From: Dermanyssus gallinae | Taxonomy: Eukaryota > Arthropoda > Arachnida > Mesostigmata > Dermanyssidae | Length of the DNA stretch: 64,000 bases | Assembly: GCA_003439945.1 (NCBI GenBank) | Contig: QVRM01005253.1 | Span: 1-64,000 of the forward strand | Direction: 5' to 3' | In this document: in pieces, positions 1-10,311 of the stretch | Layout: every line of letters starts with the position of its first letter | How positions within the stretch are numbered: the stretch's first letter is position 1 | The notes under the pieces: model-generated | Told to the model about the DNA's origin: nothing | Database searches by the model: none | The model's input: the letters and a program-made list of their open reading frames with translations, nothing else | Translations under genes and position numbers: made by a program

Positions 1-82
1 TGCTGCGCGTCGTCAATCATCGTTCCTGAGTCCTCGCGCTGCACTACCCGTCCGGCTGAGTCTACATCCCCCAAGCTTTAGA

Positions 83-105
83 TGATAGATAGATAGATAG
101 ATAGG
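83..105. repeat. (TAGA)n tail of LINE-A
   Basis: About six tandem GATA/TAGA units lie immediately beyond the LINE-A 3' UTR. The same repeat ends the second LINE-A copy at about 34837-34852, so it is part of the element's 3' end rather than a chance microsatellite. Confidence 0.85.
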
Positions 106-263
106 TTTTCTTATTCTCATAAGTGGTTTACATTTGTACAGAGGTTCACAGCTCCTCAAAGCCACCAAAGGCTAGTATGGAGTGTTTATATTGCATGTCT
201 TTTTATAATTTTATTTACTGTCATTATAATTATTATCATGTTCGGCTTATGTTAGTAAGGTAC

Positions 264-775
264 CTAAATAGTATTGCTTCGCACTTTGTTGAATATTGTC
301 AAAGAAGAGGTTGCGCGCACATCTGCGGGGAGCTTGTTCCAATATGTGGCACCGAGATTTGATATTGAGAAACGAGATTGGTTACATGAAGCTGTAGACA
401 AGATCAGAAGTTGTGTGTGTGATCCCCTTGTGTTCATGGTTGATGTCGAATGGGAAAGATTGAGCAGGTTGGGATGAAGTCCCATTAAAATTCGTTTGAT
501 CTCTATTACGACAGACATCTCTATTTGCAGAGGGTAAGGCAGAATCGACATCTCTACGTATTTATAACGAAGGGACTCCCATGGTGGATATCCCCATATT
601 ACGCGCAAGGCTCTTTTTTGCAAGCGATGTATGGGGCATAAAAAACGCATATAAGTCATTCCAAATATTTCGACTGCGTAAGTCAGATAACTATGAACGT
701 AGGCGTAGTACATGGCGAGCAGACAATCACGGGGCAGAATATTACGACTCTTGAACAGAGCAGCAATGCTCCCTA
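264..775 (-). pseudogene. Frameshifted C-terminal part of LINE-A ORF2
   Basis: The RT thumb/C-terminal region (LAMYYAYVHSYLTYAVEIFG, RLQKRALRVIWG, SMLPYPLQIEM-like, LGATYWNKLPADVR) continues in another frame immediately after the stop at 773. The shift sits in or next to a run of A residues (TTTTT on the plus strand near 779-783), and no other stop intervenes. One base lost from a homopolymer, or a sequence error, is the simplest explanation. The frame ends with a stop at 264. Confidence 0.85.
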
Positions 776-3136
776 CATCTTTTTACGAATGTGATCTGTA
801 TGAGCTTTAAACGATAACCGGGAATCCAGGACAACGCCTAGGAATTTTGTCTCATTCATCAGCCTAAGAGTGTGGTTTCCGCATTGAAATGTCTCATTGT
901 TCATACTTAGGACACCTCTCGGCGATAAGAACTGGATAACACCGGTTTTCGACCAATTCACAGACAAGCCATTGGCTCTAAACCAATCTGAAAGTCGCTT
1001 AAGGTCTTCTTTAATGATCTGCTCTACCTCTTGTCGGGAATCGCCGACAAAGAGTGCTGTGGTATCATCAGCAAATAGGGTCAGTCGGCCGTGTTTTGGT
1101 ACTTCAAATATATCGTTGATAAATATATTGAACAGCAGTGGGCCGCCGATACTCCCTTGAGCTACTCCAACTGATATGTTCTCGATATCTGAAAACTTCT
1201 GCCCGATCTGCACCATTTGTTGTCTTTCTGACATAAAAGAACGTACCCACGATTGAACACGTTCGTCAGCTCCATAGGCTCCTAGTTTGGTAATCAGAAT
1301 ATTAATGTCGACGGTATCAAACGCCTTTCTCAGGTCAACAAATAGAGCAGCAACCGTTTTCTTCTTCTCAAGACTTTGACGGACGTCATTTACAAAGCTC
1401 ATAACAGGGACGGTGGTGGACATTTTAGGGCGGAATCCAAACTGTCGGCGATTGAGTACATTGTGTTGATCAAGATGGTCTTTGAGTTGTTCGAATGCGC
1501 ATTTCTCAAATACCTTAGAGATTGGGGCCGGTATGCTGACTGGACGGTAGTTTTCCTTTGTGAGTCTGTCACCAGATTTAAGAAGCGGAATGACGCGATA
1601 TAATTTAAGCGCTTTGGGGTATTTACCGGCCGCAATTGAAAAATTGATCAGATGTGATACGGGGTCAGCAAGAACATCGGCTGCTCTTCGCAATACCTGG
1701 GATGGTATTTGCTCAGGTGCAACTGAGCAAATCTTTGTTTTGCGTAAAAGATGTGCAATTCTTAGGGTATGGACCGGTTGGAATGAGATCTCTATTGCTC
1801 CACGAGGAAAATTCTCAGGTATAACATATCTTTCAGAGCATTCCGTGTCGGCAGTCACACACGTCGAGTAATACTGATTAAACAAGTTTGCCACTGTAGT
1901 CTCATCGGACACCATAGTATCTCCAACTCTAAGTTTCACACACTTTTTTTCCGGTACGCCACCTAGAACAGGTCTAATAGCGTTCCAGGGATTTCTTCTA
2001 TCCTGAATGTTTTTCTGTACCAGTTTTCCATTAAAATCAAGCCTACACTTTCTAGAAACAGTGGTTACTTTGTTCCTTAACTTCCTAAATATATCTCGCC
2101 TCGCAGCATCATCTGGATTAGCTTTAAACTCCTTAAATGCCACATTTTTTTCATTTATCAATGTCAGCAATTCCTGAGTGACCCAGGATTTCCTGGGTAC
2201 CCCAAGATTCCTTTTAATTCTAAGTTCCTGCTTGTTGCTGTTAACGGACGCCATTACTCGTGCATTAAAGCACTCAAATGCTTCATCGATGTCATCTACA
2301 GCGTACACGTCGGACCAATCAGTCTTATTGAGCTCTAGCACTATCTGGTCATAGTTATATTTTGATTTACGTGCGATGTTGGTGACCGATTCAGTGGTCG
2401 GTAGCGAGATGAACGTGGCCTGGTGGTCGGAGAATGTTGTTGTAATTGAGCCGCTTTGAATGACAATTTCGGGACTTATATTGGAGTAAATGTGATCGAT
2501 ACAATTGGCGCTGTAGGTGGAACGGTATCCCTTCCTCTCCACCACGGCAACTCGCGTCGGCACACCGACAAACTCGTTAAAATTAAATGAGTACAGTATT
2601 TCTTGGAGATCTCGAGCGTTTTGGTCATTGCAGAGAGTATCAATATTAGCATCTCCAAGGAGGAGCATATTTTGGCCGTTAATCTTTAAAATTACATTTT
2701 CTAATCCATTTATGAAATCGGAGGCTTTGCCAGACGGCTGGCGATAAAATGCGCCAACGAGAAGAGATTTTCCCTTCACCACGCTACTCACTTCCACTAC
2801 TAAACTCTCGCAGAAAAAGGTAGTTGAAGTTACAAAAGTCAGCTCCTCCCGTACTTTAACGTCATAGTCACACCGTATATACAAAGCTACCCCACCTCCG
2901 CGAGAGCCTGATCTACAGCTGTAATAACTATTATAATTGCGCAATTTAAATGAACAAGTTTCGGCTTCCTGGAGCCTTGTTTCTGATATGGCTATCACAG
3001 AGGGTTCGCACGGCAGGCTCGCGAGGAACGTTTCGAGGTCATGCCAGTGCGACTTTAGCCCGTTCACATTACAGTGTATTGCCAGAAACGATGAAATATC
3101 ACATGTAAAAGAAGTTATATCTAGAGTCCTATTCAT
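773..3136 (-). CDS. LINE-A ORF2: AP-type endonuclease and reverse transcriptase
   Basis: 787 residues before the first stop. The N-terminal 230 residues form an apurinic-like endonuclease: CNVNGL, the catalytic Glu in ISETRL, LLLGDANID, and SDHQ at the end. The RT follows: YRPVSIPAPISKVFEK, FGFRPKMSTT, motif A LFVDLRKAFDTVD, AQGSIGGPLLFNIFINDI, the catalytic box LFADDTT, and KFLGVVLDSRLSFKAHTDHI. All key catalytic residues are present, so the enzyme core looks intact. The reading frame is lost about 110 residues before the expected C terminus; see the entry at 264-775. Confidence 0.92.
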   Translation of the reverse strand: MNRTLDITSFTCDISSFLAIHCNVNGLKSHWHDLETFLASLPCEPSVIAISETRLQEAETCSFKLRNYNSYYSCRSGSRGGGVALYIRCDYDVKVREELTFVTSTTFFCESLVVEVSSVVKGKSLLVGAFYRQPSGKASDFINGLENVILKINGQNMLLLGDANIDTLCNDQNARDLQEILYSFNFNEFVGVPTRVAVVERKGYRSTYSANCIDHIYSNISPEIVIQSGSITTTFSDHQATFISLPTTESVTNIARKSKYNYDQIVLELNKTDWSDVYAVDDIDEAFECFNARVMASVNSNKQELRIKRNLGVPRKSWVTQELLTLINEKNVAFKEFKANPDDAARRDIFRKLRNKVTTVSRKCRLDFNGKLVQKNIQDRRNPWNAIRPVLGGVPEKKCVKLRVGDTMVSDETTVANLFNQYYSTCVTADTECSERYVIPENFPRGAIEISFQPVHTLRIAHLLRKTKICSVAPEQIPSQVLRRAADVLADPVSHLINFSIAAGKYPKALKLYRVIPLLKSGDRLTKENYRPVSIPAPISKVFEKCAFEQLKDHLDQHNVLNRRQFGFRPKMSTTVPVMSFVNDVRQSLEKKKTVAALFVDLRKAFDTVDINILITKLGAYGADERVQSWVRSFMSERQQMVQIGQKFSDIENISVGVAQGSIGGPLLFNIFINDIFEVPKHGRLTLFADDTTALFVGDSRQEVEQIIKEDLKRLSDWFRANGLSVNWSKTGVIQFLSPRGVLSMNNETFQCGNHTLRLMNETKFLGVVLDSRLSFKAHTDHIRKKM

Positions 3137-4040
3137 ATGTTGTTATTTGTGGTTCGGCCGGTCCAACTAATGTCTTCAGCTCCGTCTCCAGCGTCACCAC
3201 CCTCCAGGGCGATTTGACTGTAGACTTGACCTGAAGCCGACAGTCTATAGACCTTACATCGGCAATCATTTTCTGTCGCTTCATTTGACGCAGTTTATAG
3301 AACAGCGTCGAGTTAGAGGCTGTGAGATGATCATTGGCGTACACGGGGATGTTCTTGCCGGCATGAGCTCGAACCAACGACGCCTTTGGCTTTTTTGCAC
3401 GAAACGCACGCTGAACGTCCATCTTCTTCCAGCGGTTGACAAAACGCACGATCACATGTTGGTTATCGGGCATCTCCTTGCCGCCTATTCTCGTTGTCCT
3501 TGGTAGTCGGTGAGCCACGTCAATATCCTTCACTTCCGTTTCCTCCCCAATGGCGTGGAAAAGTTCAACGAGATCCGCGCGGAGTTCCTCGTCCTTCTCT
3601 CCGACGCGTGGCGGAAGTCCAGTAATGATCAGGTCGCTACGGCGGTGATATTGATCCGCAAATTGCATCTGCGTTTCCACGGAGCTACTTCCTCCGGCAC
3701 CAGAACTAGCCATCCTCACGGTGCTTCTGCCCTCGAGTGCGATGGCCCTCGCTTCCTCAGCCATACGTTTCGCTTCAGCGACTTCCTCTGAATAGAATTG
3801 CATCGCCGAGTCCACATCGTTCAAACGGGATTTGAGCGTCGCAACCTCAGCCTGTACCTGTACGATCACTCTCGACGCCGCCACACATTCAGAAACTTTC
3901 TTCTCAAGATCGCCAAGTCTGACCGTCAGCGACTGTAAGCCACGAAGTATCTCCTGACCCCAAACTGGCACATCGCCGCCAAGAGAACTGTCACCAACTG
4001 CTGCTGTTACTGATGTCGAACTCGTCTTAGTTGGCGCCAT
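3129..4040 (-). CDS. LINE-A ORF1 protein (coiled coil plus RRM-like domain)
   Basis: 303 residues, intact. After a Ser/Thr-rich start, residues about 30-105 have heptad-like Leu/Val spacing (for example GLQSLTVRLGDLEKKV and VATLKSRLNDV), predicting a coiled coil. Residues about 135-290 resemble the RRM-like and C-terminal domains of LINE ORF1p (DLIITGLPP, DIDVAHRLPR, HVIVRFVNRW, VYANDHLTASN). Such proteins trimerise and coat the element RNA. The stop TAG overlaps the ORF2 start: the eight bases ATGAATAG at 3136-3129 contain the ORF2 ATG and the ORF1 stop, suggesting coupled translation of ORF2. Confidence 0.85.
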   Translation of the reverse strand: MAPTKTSSTSVTAAVGDSSLGGDVPVWGQEILRGLQSLTVRLGDLEKKVSECVAASRVIVQVQAEVATLKSRLNDVDSAMQFYSEEVAEAKRMAEEARAIALEGRSTVRMASSGAGGSSSVETQMQFADQYHRRSDLIITGLPPRVGEKDEELRADLVELFHAIGEETEVKDIDVAHRLPRTTRIGGKEMPDNQHVIVRFVNRWKKMDVQRAFRAKKPKASLVRAHAGKNIPVYANDHLTASNSTLFYKLRQMKRQKMIADVRSIDCRLQVKSTVKSPWRVVTLETELKTLVGPAEPQITTYE

Positions 4041-4042
4041 TT

Positions 4043-4336
4043 TCAGTTCTTCAAGGCTTCTGCTGGCGTCGTCAGTACTAAGGTGGTCTCTTTAATACAG
4101 GAGTTACACTGCCAAGAAAATGACGCGTCGTCGAGCTTTGCTTTCCGAATACCGGCCGCACTGACTTTCGCACAGTGGCCGTGGTAGGCAGAAGCACAAC
4201 TGTTGCAGATTACAGGAGCAGAACGAACCGCAGTTGAGCACTTTTTACACACGATTTTATGTGTACTATTTCGACTCACCGGGGTGTCGTTAATGGGCTG
4301 GTTTGTGGCTTTCGGTGTCTTGGCGGTGGAGGACAT
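4043..4336 (-). CDS. LINE-A first ORF: PHD-type zinc finger protein
   Basis: A 97-residue frame. Residues about 30-82 hold a Cys-rich module with spacing C-x2-C ... C-x2-C ... H-x2-C ... C-x2-C, which fits a PHD finger (Cys4-His-Cys3). The pieces CKKC, CNSCASAYHGHC and WQCNSC are visible. PHD fingers at the front of ORF1 are known from CR1-like LINEs. Its TGA stop at 4045-4043 is followed after two bases by the ATG of the next frame at 4040. The two may be translated by termination-reinitiation, or a one-base change may have split an originally continuous ORF1. Nucleic-acid or protein binding in the LINE RNP is the family expectation. Confidence 0.75.
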   Translation of the reverse strand: MSSTAKTPKATNQPINDTPVSRNSTHKIVCKKCSTAVRSAPVICNSCASAYHGHCAKVSAAGIRKAKLDDASFSWQCNSCIKETTLVLTTPAEALKN

Positions 4337-5042
4337 GATACCCTCGATCGAGGCGGGTATCTATAGCCGTAGAGTGCTTTGCTACTTCGTTGCTTTACGT
4401 AATACTTGTACGACCACACGCCTTGCAGATAATCCTCTTTTTCATTGTCCGCCTGGCAGTGTGTGGCCCCGTTTGAATCGACCGTTGTAGCCGAATGCAC
4501 CTCACTGTACTTATAAATGTTAATTGAACTTATAATTTGTGAAATTGAAAAGTTCATATTAAATTGACGAGCTATATACGCAACGCAACGATCTGGGCGG
4601 GCTTTATTTAGCATGGTATTAATTTGGAGAGCTTATAATAGCTCTTTCACTGAGCAACATCTGCTTGCTACAACAACAATGCCTAACTGCTTTCGCATGA
4701 TGTCGACTATTCAAATAGGCTCCCTGACTTAGCGTAACACAGCAAACGTTACATTTGGTAGCGATGCGGTTTAAAGCAACGTTACAATATTGCGCCGTGC
4801 TGTATAGATGGTGTATGTGCGCAGTTAGACTTTTGCAGAAAAGGTGCGTTTGGTATCGCAATAACGGTCAGCCCTTCTACGTGCAATCCAACTATTCTAC
4901 GCTGAAATTCAATGACGTCACTAGCAACGCTTTAAACGGTTGCTAACAAACCTAATAAATCTACCACAAACTTTCTCGAGTAGATTAACATCACAGACAT
5001 TTCTAGGCGAACCACTCAGTAGAGCAAATATGTTAGCCTCAG

Positions 5043-5260
5043 CTAAATGTGGTAGTTCCGGCTAATAAACAATAACATGAGATCAAAGATAGAAAGGTTA
5101 GAAATGACAGAGGCAAATTTTACAACGAGCCGACCAAATTTAGAATCACTTGACACAAAAACTCCCACATAGCTAACCGTGTCAATTTTATCGTATATTA
5201 TCTTACAGGGATTGGCGTTTATTCCCGTAAAACGTCTATTGTAATAATACATGAGCTACA
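5043..5260 (-). pseudogene. Possible reverse transcriptase fragment
   Basis: A 69-codon minus-strand frame contains GINANPCKIIYDKIDTVSYVGVFVSSDSKFG. This resembles the LINE RT segment just after the catalytic box, where an N-x-x-K-C/T motif is followed by a YLGV motif. It is short, isolated and without flanking RT motifs, so the assignment is tentative. Confidence 0.3.
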
Positions 5261-5270
5261 TAGCTCATGT

Positions 5271-7165
5271 TATTGTAATGTTGTTGCCGCTTGGCTTTAA
5301 CTTTCGTTGAGGGACCACCGTGACCAAGTGAACATAAATACAGTTCTACTTAGAGTTAGTGAGCACGTTCCCGTATTTATGACTTGATTCACAATGCGGC
5401 ACACGTTGATAATGTGGTAATCAAAGTCTTGGTTAATACTTGTAGTGGTGTAGCAAACTTTAAACGACTTGCCGTTGACGCACCTGTGCGTCTTGTTATT
5501 CTACAAGCGTTCCAAGGAGTATGCGCTGTTGAGCGCAATAATGATGATGACTAAAAAATCTACAATCTAGGAATGTGCCGCCGTTTTATTATATTTTGTT
5601 TACTACACACTTTATTATTTTTTTATTTTTTAAAGAAGACTAACAGAAGAAGAGTGTTATGGGAGATCTATCTATCTTAATATATATATATATATATTAT
5701 ATTGACTTTTATTTACCATCCCTTGTGGAATATTGTTGAATCAGATGCGTTCGATGTGCAGTATGTCACACAGCTGGCTTCGTAAGCTTTAATATTATTA
5801 CATGGTGTCATTATATTATATTTACAAACATCTTCGTATGTAGTGCATTCATACTAATCACTGGATTATACATTTTATTCCTTACGTTGTCCTTACTTAA
5901 TTCTCCTCCTAGCCGTCGCACTTCAGCACGATGTGTTCTATTAAATCCACTTCTATTCACACGCTCTACAGAACGCTTTAAATCTCCGAGTATCTGGCCA
6001 CCAGCAATCGGATGTTGAGCATACCAGCCCTGCAATCAGCGAACAGCCTTGAGGCTTGCAGTTTGAGTATAAAATATTTTTTCGGCCGTATTCGTTTGTT
6101 GTGTGCACAATTGCAAGAATGCCTTAGCATCTCTTTTAGTTAGTTTTTCTCGGCCGCTCAGTTTGTTTTTCCCTACCTGCAGCTATGTTTTTTAGACGGT
6201 TTACATACGATATCTTTGCTTGTGCTTCCCTTCCCCAGAAGCTGGTGACTCCGAACTCCCCTTCGATAAAGTGTGCTGCACATGTGTAACTTACATTGCA
6301 CTGCATGCCACCCAACTGCACGTTGTATCGTGCACTGTTGGCACAAACATGATGTTCTAAAACTTTTTAGTAAGCCTACTTAGTGAACCAGCCTCCTAGA
6401 TATCTGCACGAAGGTGACTTAACAAGATACGCGCCCTTATCTTAAAAAAACAATTTCCTCAAAATGGCCTTTGCGTCCGTTCCCATGTATTGAATTGTGT
6501 TACTATTTTGTTACGTCTTACGCTACCCTTGGGAGGAGCACGGAGTTTACTGGTTCTGATCACCGAAAGGTTTTGCGTTAATTCCCTCTAGCGACCGTAG
6601 AACCGTATGTGCATAAAATCATCGGCAACGACTCGCTTTGCACTCAAAAAGACCGTCAAAGTGTCGTCACATTGAACCTGTTGAATCTACTTAAGTTTAG
6701 TTAGTCCAGGCTCTCATTCGAAGAACCACCGCATTGGGGAAGTGCCAACCTGGTCTATAACAAGTTCGCCCTTCTTTTTGGAATTGCAGCTCGACTTTCA
6801 GTTTCCAAGAAACTTTTTGCTGATGGAAATACTGTTAAAAACGATATAGCCAAGCTAAAACACCTTGTGCCATTAACAAATCGGCTTTGCGTACCTAATT
6901 AGGCTGTTGTTGACCCAGTCCCTATCCAATTGGGAGTCTTTGAATAGCAGTAGCAGGGCAGGTGGTAGAGCCACCCAAATGTACTGATGTAGAATTAAGT
7001 TATCGTGAAAACACTATGAGCGAATTCATATATGCGTGTAAGCATCTACATTTAACCTGATTTGTTTGCTCATAACGACAACGAAAAGCTACACAGTGCC
7101 AGTATATTATCACGGGCATTATCCAATGTCCTTCTCACGAACCGACGTGTAAAAGACACGATAAT

Positions 7166-7197
<32 letters not shown>

Positions 7198-7575
7198 CAA
7201 TTAACATATCTCTTTGTCAATGTTCCTGTGCGTCCTATTTTTAGGCAATAGCTTCGCCGCATTGTTTTTAGTTTGAATAAATCGAACTGAATTTAAACCT
7301 ATAAGGTAGATTACCATGGCTTCAAACCTTTGAAAATTTGAACGAAATAGGTCGGTTCTTTCACTAAGTCATTTCTTTTGACATATATATATATATATAT
7401 ATATATAAAGATATTATTGCATGTTAAGCAATGTTACAGCTGTGAGGTCTAAATGCACTATCGCAATTCCGTTAGCGAATTACTTTACTCCATGGCGCCT
7501 AAAATAGATGCCGCTTTCTCTCTGCAAACGGCCACGGAATTGACCCTCTATTCGGTCGCTCGTGACCTCCTAAAT
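5271..7575. other. No recognisable gene; AT-rich with short (TA)n tracts
   Basis: Reading frames are short and without domain signals. Short (TA)n tracts lie near 5681-5699, 7164-7192 and 7383-7407. A perfect 10-bp inverted repeat with a 2-base loop sits at 5249-5270. Confidence 0.6.
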
Positions 7576-7579
7576 TCGC

Positions 7580-9480
7580 TTACTTAAATCTTTGAGGAAT
7601 ACTTCGGTTTCCTTGCTGATTGGTCCTAGTCCATAGCAATAGGCGCAAAATATATTTTGTTTTTAGTGCAGCGTATTTATTTTGTTTTCTGGCTTCCGTG
7701 TGCTTTGCTACCCACCCCGGCTCAACTGAGTTGTAATGTAAATAGAAAGCCGCGGTTGTGCACGAAACCATTGGATCCCAAGCTAAAGACTTCCCATGTA
7801 ACCATAATGCAATGGTCACCCCATTAGGTCTAGTCTCCCGCCAGCGGGCACTAAGCCCTTCTGTTCAAGTGTAGACGGTATACCGACTTTTCTAAGAGAT
7901 CTAATAACCACACTGTTTAGTTCAGCATATCTGGACGTTCGTCCAGACACTATACAGGCGCTTTTCAGGCAACTTAATGGGTGTAGGCCACTGGAATCTA
8001 CTATTTCTCTACACAGTTTGCACTGAACGGCTCGCAGACAGGACCGCCAATTCTAAGTGCTGACATCATGCGGAAAGAGTTGGGATACAGCATGGTGCCA
8101 AGTTGAGGCAAGCGTAAGGCTTAAAGCCAACCCCCACTGAAGTTATCTTGTTCCGCTAAGAACACGGCCCGGTCTCTCTTTTTTGCTTGAGCTCATCTAG
8201 GTTCTTTTGAGGGGCCCGGATCCAGCCATATGGTTCTGATAGTGTCATGTAGTTTACTAGTTTCATGTCTTATTTGTGGTCGAACTGCCTCGTTCCCTAA
8301 CGAGGCTGCCACCGGGCCATTTTGGACCAGTGAAGCAGCGTATCAGACAGCATCTAGGTCATTGATACTTCTTATTTCCAGGCCACCTTTACGTATCGGA
8401 AGACTTGTCTTCTGCCAGGTGTCTTTGCTGACGCCATCACACACGATCAATTCATCAGGGCAAACCAAAGCAGAACATGTACGCAGTACGTAGTTAGCTC
8501 TTGATGACCCCAGGCTATATCCCCAAATGCACAGCGCAGCCTGAGGAGGACAGGCATGCCTGCCAGTCGTGGACTAATTTGGTAAGGGCCTCTTTCTTTA
8601 TAAAGAGTTTATGCGAAATTCCCTCTCGCTTTACGAAGCCCCCCCAAACCTTCCAAGTTGCGTAGCTCTGATACGCGTGATACCAGAGACTATTTCTGTG
8701 ACATCTTGAATTGCTTTCTCTCTCTCTCCTAAAGCGAGCCCCCGACAGCAGCAATCTCACAGTTTTAAAGCATTTATTGTCAGTCCTCCATTTTCTTCAA
8801 CCTGCAGCACTCTTCTTAAATATGTCGCGATGATACTCGCAGGCCGGCAAGCATGGCGTCATCTAGATACCACACGTTGAAAGGGCTCTGTAGTTACGGC
8901 ACTAGATCTGATATACCGAGGCTGAATAGAGCAGGTTAAAAGTGAGGGACCTCTCTAACTTTGCCAGACCGTAGGCAAAAGCTCTGGACTTTTTTATCAC
9001 TGCATATTGCATCCTGGCCCTTCTTAACGTATTAAATCCATTACAGAAATCAAGTGTAACCAGAACCCTCACTTGGCCCTCAGTCTCCAAGAGGGCGCGT
9101 GTAGCATGTACTAGTGCTTCTGCGCCGCCTTGTATAGCCACTCCAACCTGATGTGGCAGGATCGCTGTCAAAGATGCCTTCCTATTTGTCGCCGTTGCTA
9201 TTTTTGCAGCAGTCCTGCGCAAAGTCAATCCACAAGCTATGGGACCTATAGAGTTGTCTTTTTTCTTAAGAGCTGTAAGATTTGCACCATAAAATGCTGG
9301 TAGACAAATGTTAGGTATAGTGCCGTTTAACACTCTGCCTAGGAATATGCTCAGACCGTTTAGCAGGCATTCTGACAAAAAACGGTTTGATCCAACATAT
9401 CGCGCAGATCACGTAGTCGCAGTCCATCCAGTCCGGCTCCGCTTGCAACAGGGAGTGAGCGAATTGCCTCTAAGACCGCC
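7580..9480 (-). pseudogene. LINE-B remnant 1 (reverse transcriptase, longest copy)
   Basis: Minus-strand pieces appear in RT order with stops and shifts between them. Near 9280-8930: LTALKKKDNSIGPIACG, LRRTAAKIA, QVGVAIQGGAEALVHATRA, and RT motif A VLVTLDFCNGFNTLRR. Near 8470-8250: WQKTSLPIRKGGLEIRS. Near 7815-7680: a C-terminal block with HGKSLAWD and KQNKYAALKTKY. The family is a non-LTR RT with a characteristic C-terminal domain (pattern PDGMTL...KYA...FxPxAxET). Clade not resolved. Confidence 0.75.
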
Positions 9481-10259
9481 AAATTTTTTACGCTCTCACA
9501 GTACTGAACCGAAGTTTGTTCGAAGGTTTCTCAGCACTCCTGACAGACGGTCGGTGGTGACGGGTGTTTGTTTCTTAATTCACGCTCTGTGCGGGAGTAA
9601 CGTGGTGCCAATGTGTCTAATGACAGCATGGCTCTAGCGGCAGCGCGTACAATGCCCTATATATATATATATATATTGTGTGTGTGAACCAACATAACAC
9701 GTCAGCAAATTTATTTAATTACGTTGTTTTTACTTCGCCGTATACAACTTATGCGTCAATTATCGGCCAGGGTCAGTCTGAGATTGGCCCATTTCGCCAA
9801 CGACTCTACCTCGTCGGGCCAGAATTGAGATCCTCCGCCGAAGAAACCCGTTCGCTCTTTCGTTTCCCATGGCTGCGCCTCGAGATATTTCTGTCATTGA
9901 GCCTTCAGGCTGAATGCCTCAAAAACGAACGGTGCGAAATTGTAGGTGTGCCCAATATTTGAATACTTACATCACTCCTTCTCAGCCTCCTCTGTCGTGT
10001 ATTTTACTTGAAATGCGCCGTGTCGTACCATACAGGGTATAAGTGAGTTCTGGCACAGTTACATCCCATACCAGAAGCTTCCCTGATTCCTAGACAATTG
10101 GAGGGTTTTGCCAGTAATGTTGTTGATGCCGACATGTCTCGCTGCACGCGTTTGAATGCATGACAATTAATGATATGCTATAGCGTTCACCGGCCCCCTG
10201 CATCTCCACTGATGGGGCTCTATCAACGTTAAACCGTTAAACTGCTTCTCGAAGTGGGA

Positions 10260-10311
<52 letters not shown>

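Larger units (their letters stand above)
83..4340 (-). mobile_element. Nearly intact non-LTR retrotransposon (LINE-A, CR1/L2/jockey-like)
   Basis: Three consecutive minus-strand reading frames are seen in LINE order: PHD-type zinc finger (4336-4043), ORF1 with coiled coil and RRM-like domain (4040-3129), and ORF2 with endonuclease plus reverse transcriptase (3136-773). ORF2 continues after one frameshift to 264. A 3' UTR of about 150 bp ends in a (TAGA)n tract at 83-105 as read on the plus strand. A second copy of the same 3' end, with the same tail, lies at 34384-34852 on the other strand, which fixes the 3' boundary. The 5' boundary is not defined; unique-looking sequence begins somewhere above 4340. 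A PHD finger near ORF1 and the EN-RT order are known from CR1-type elements; exact clade placement is inference. Confidence 0.9.
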
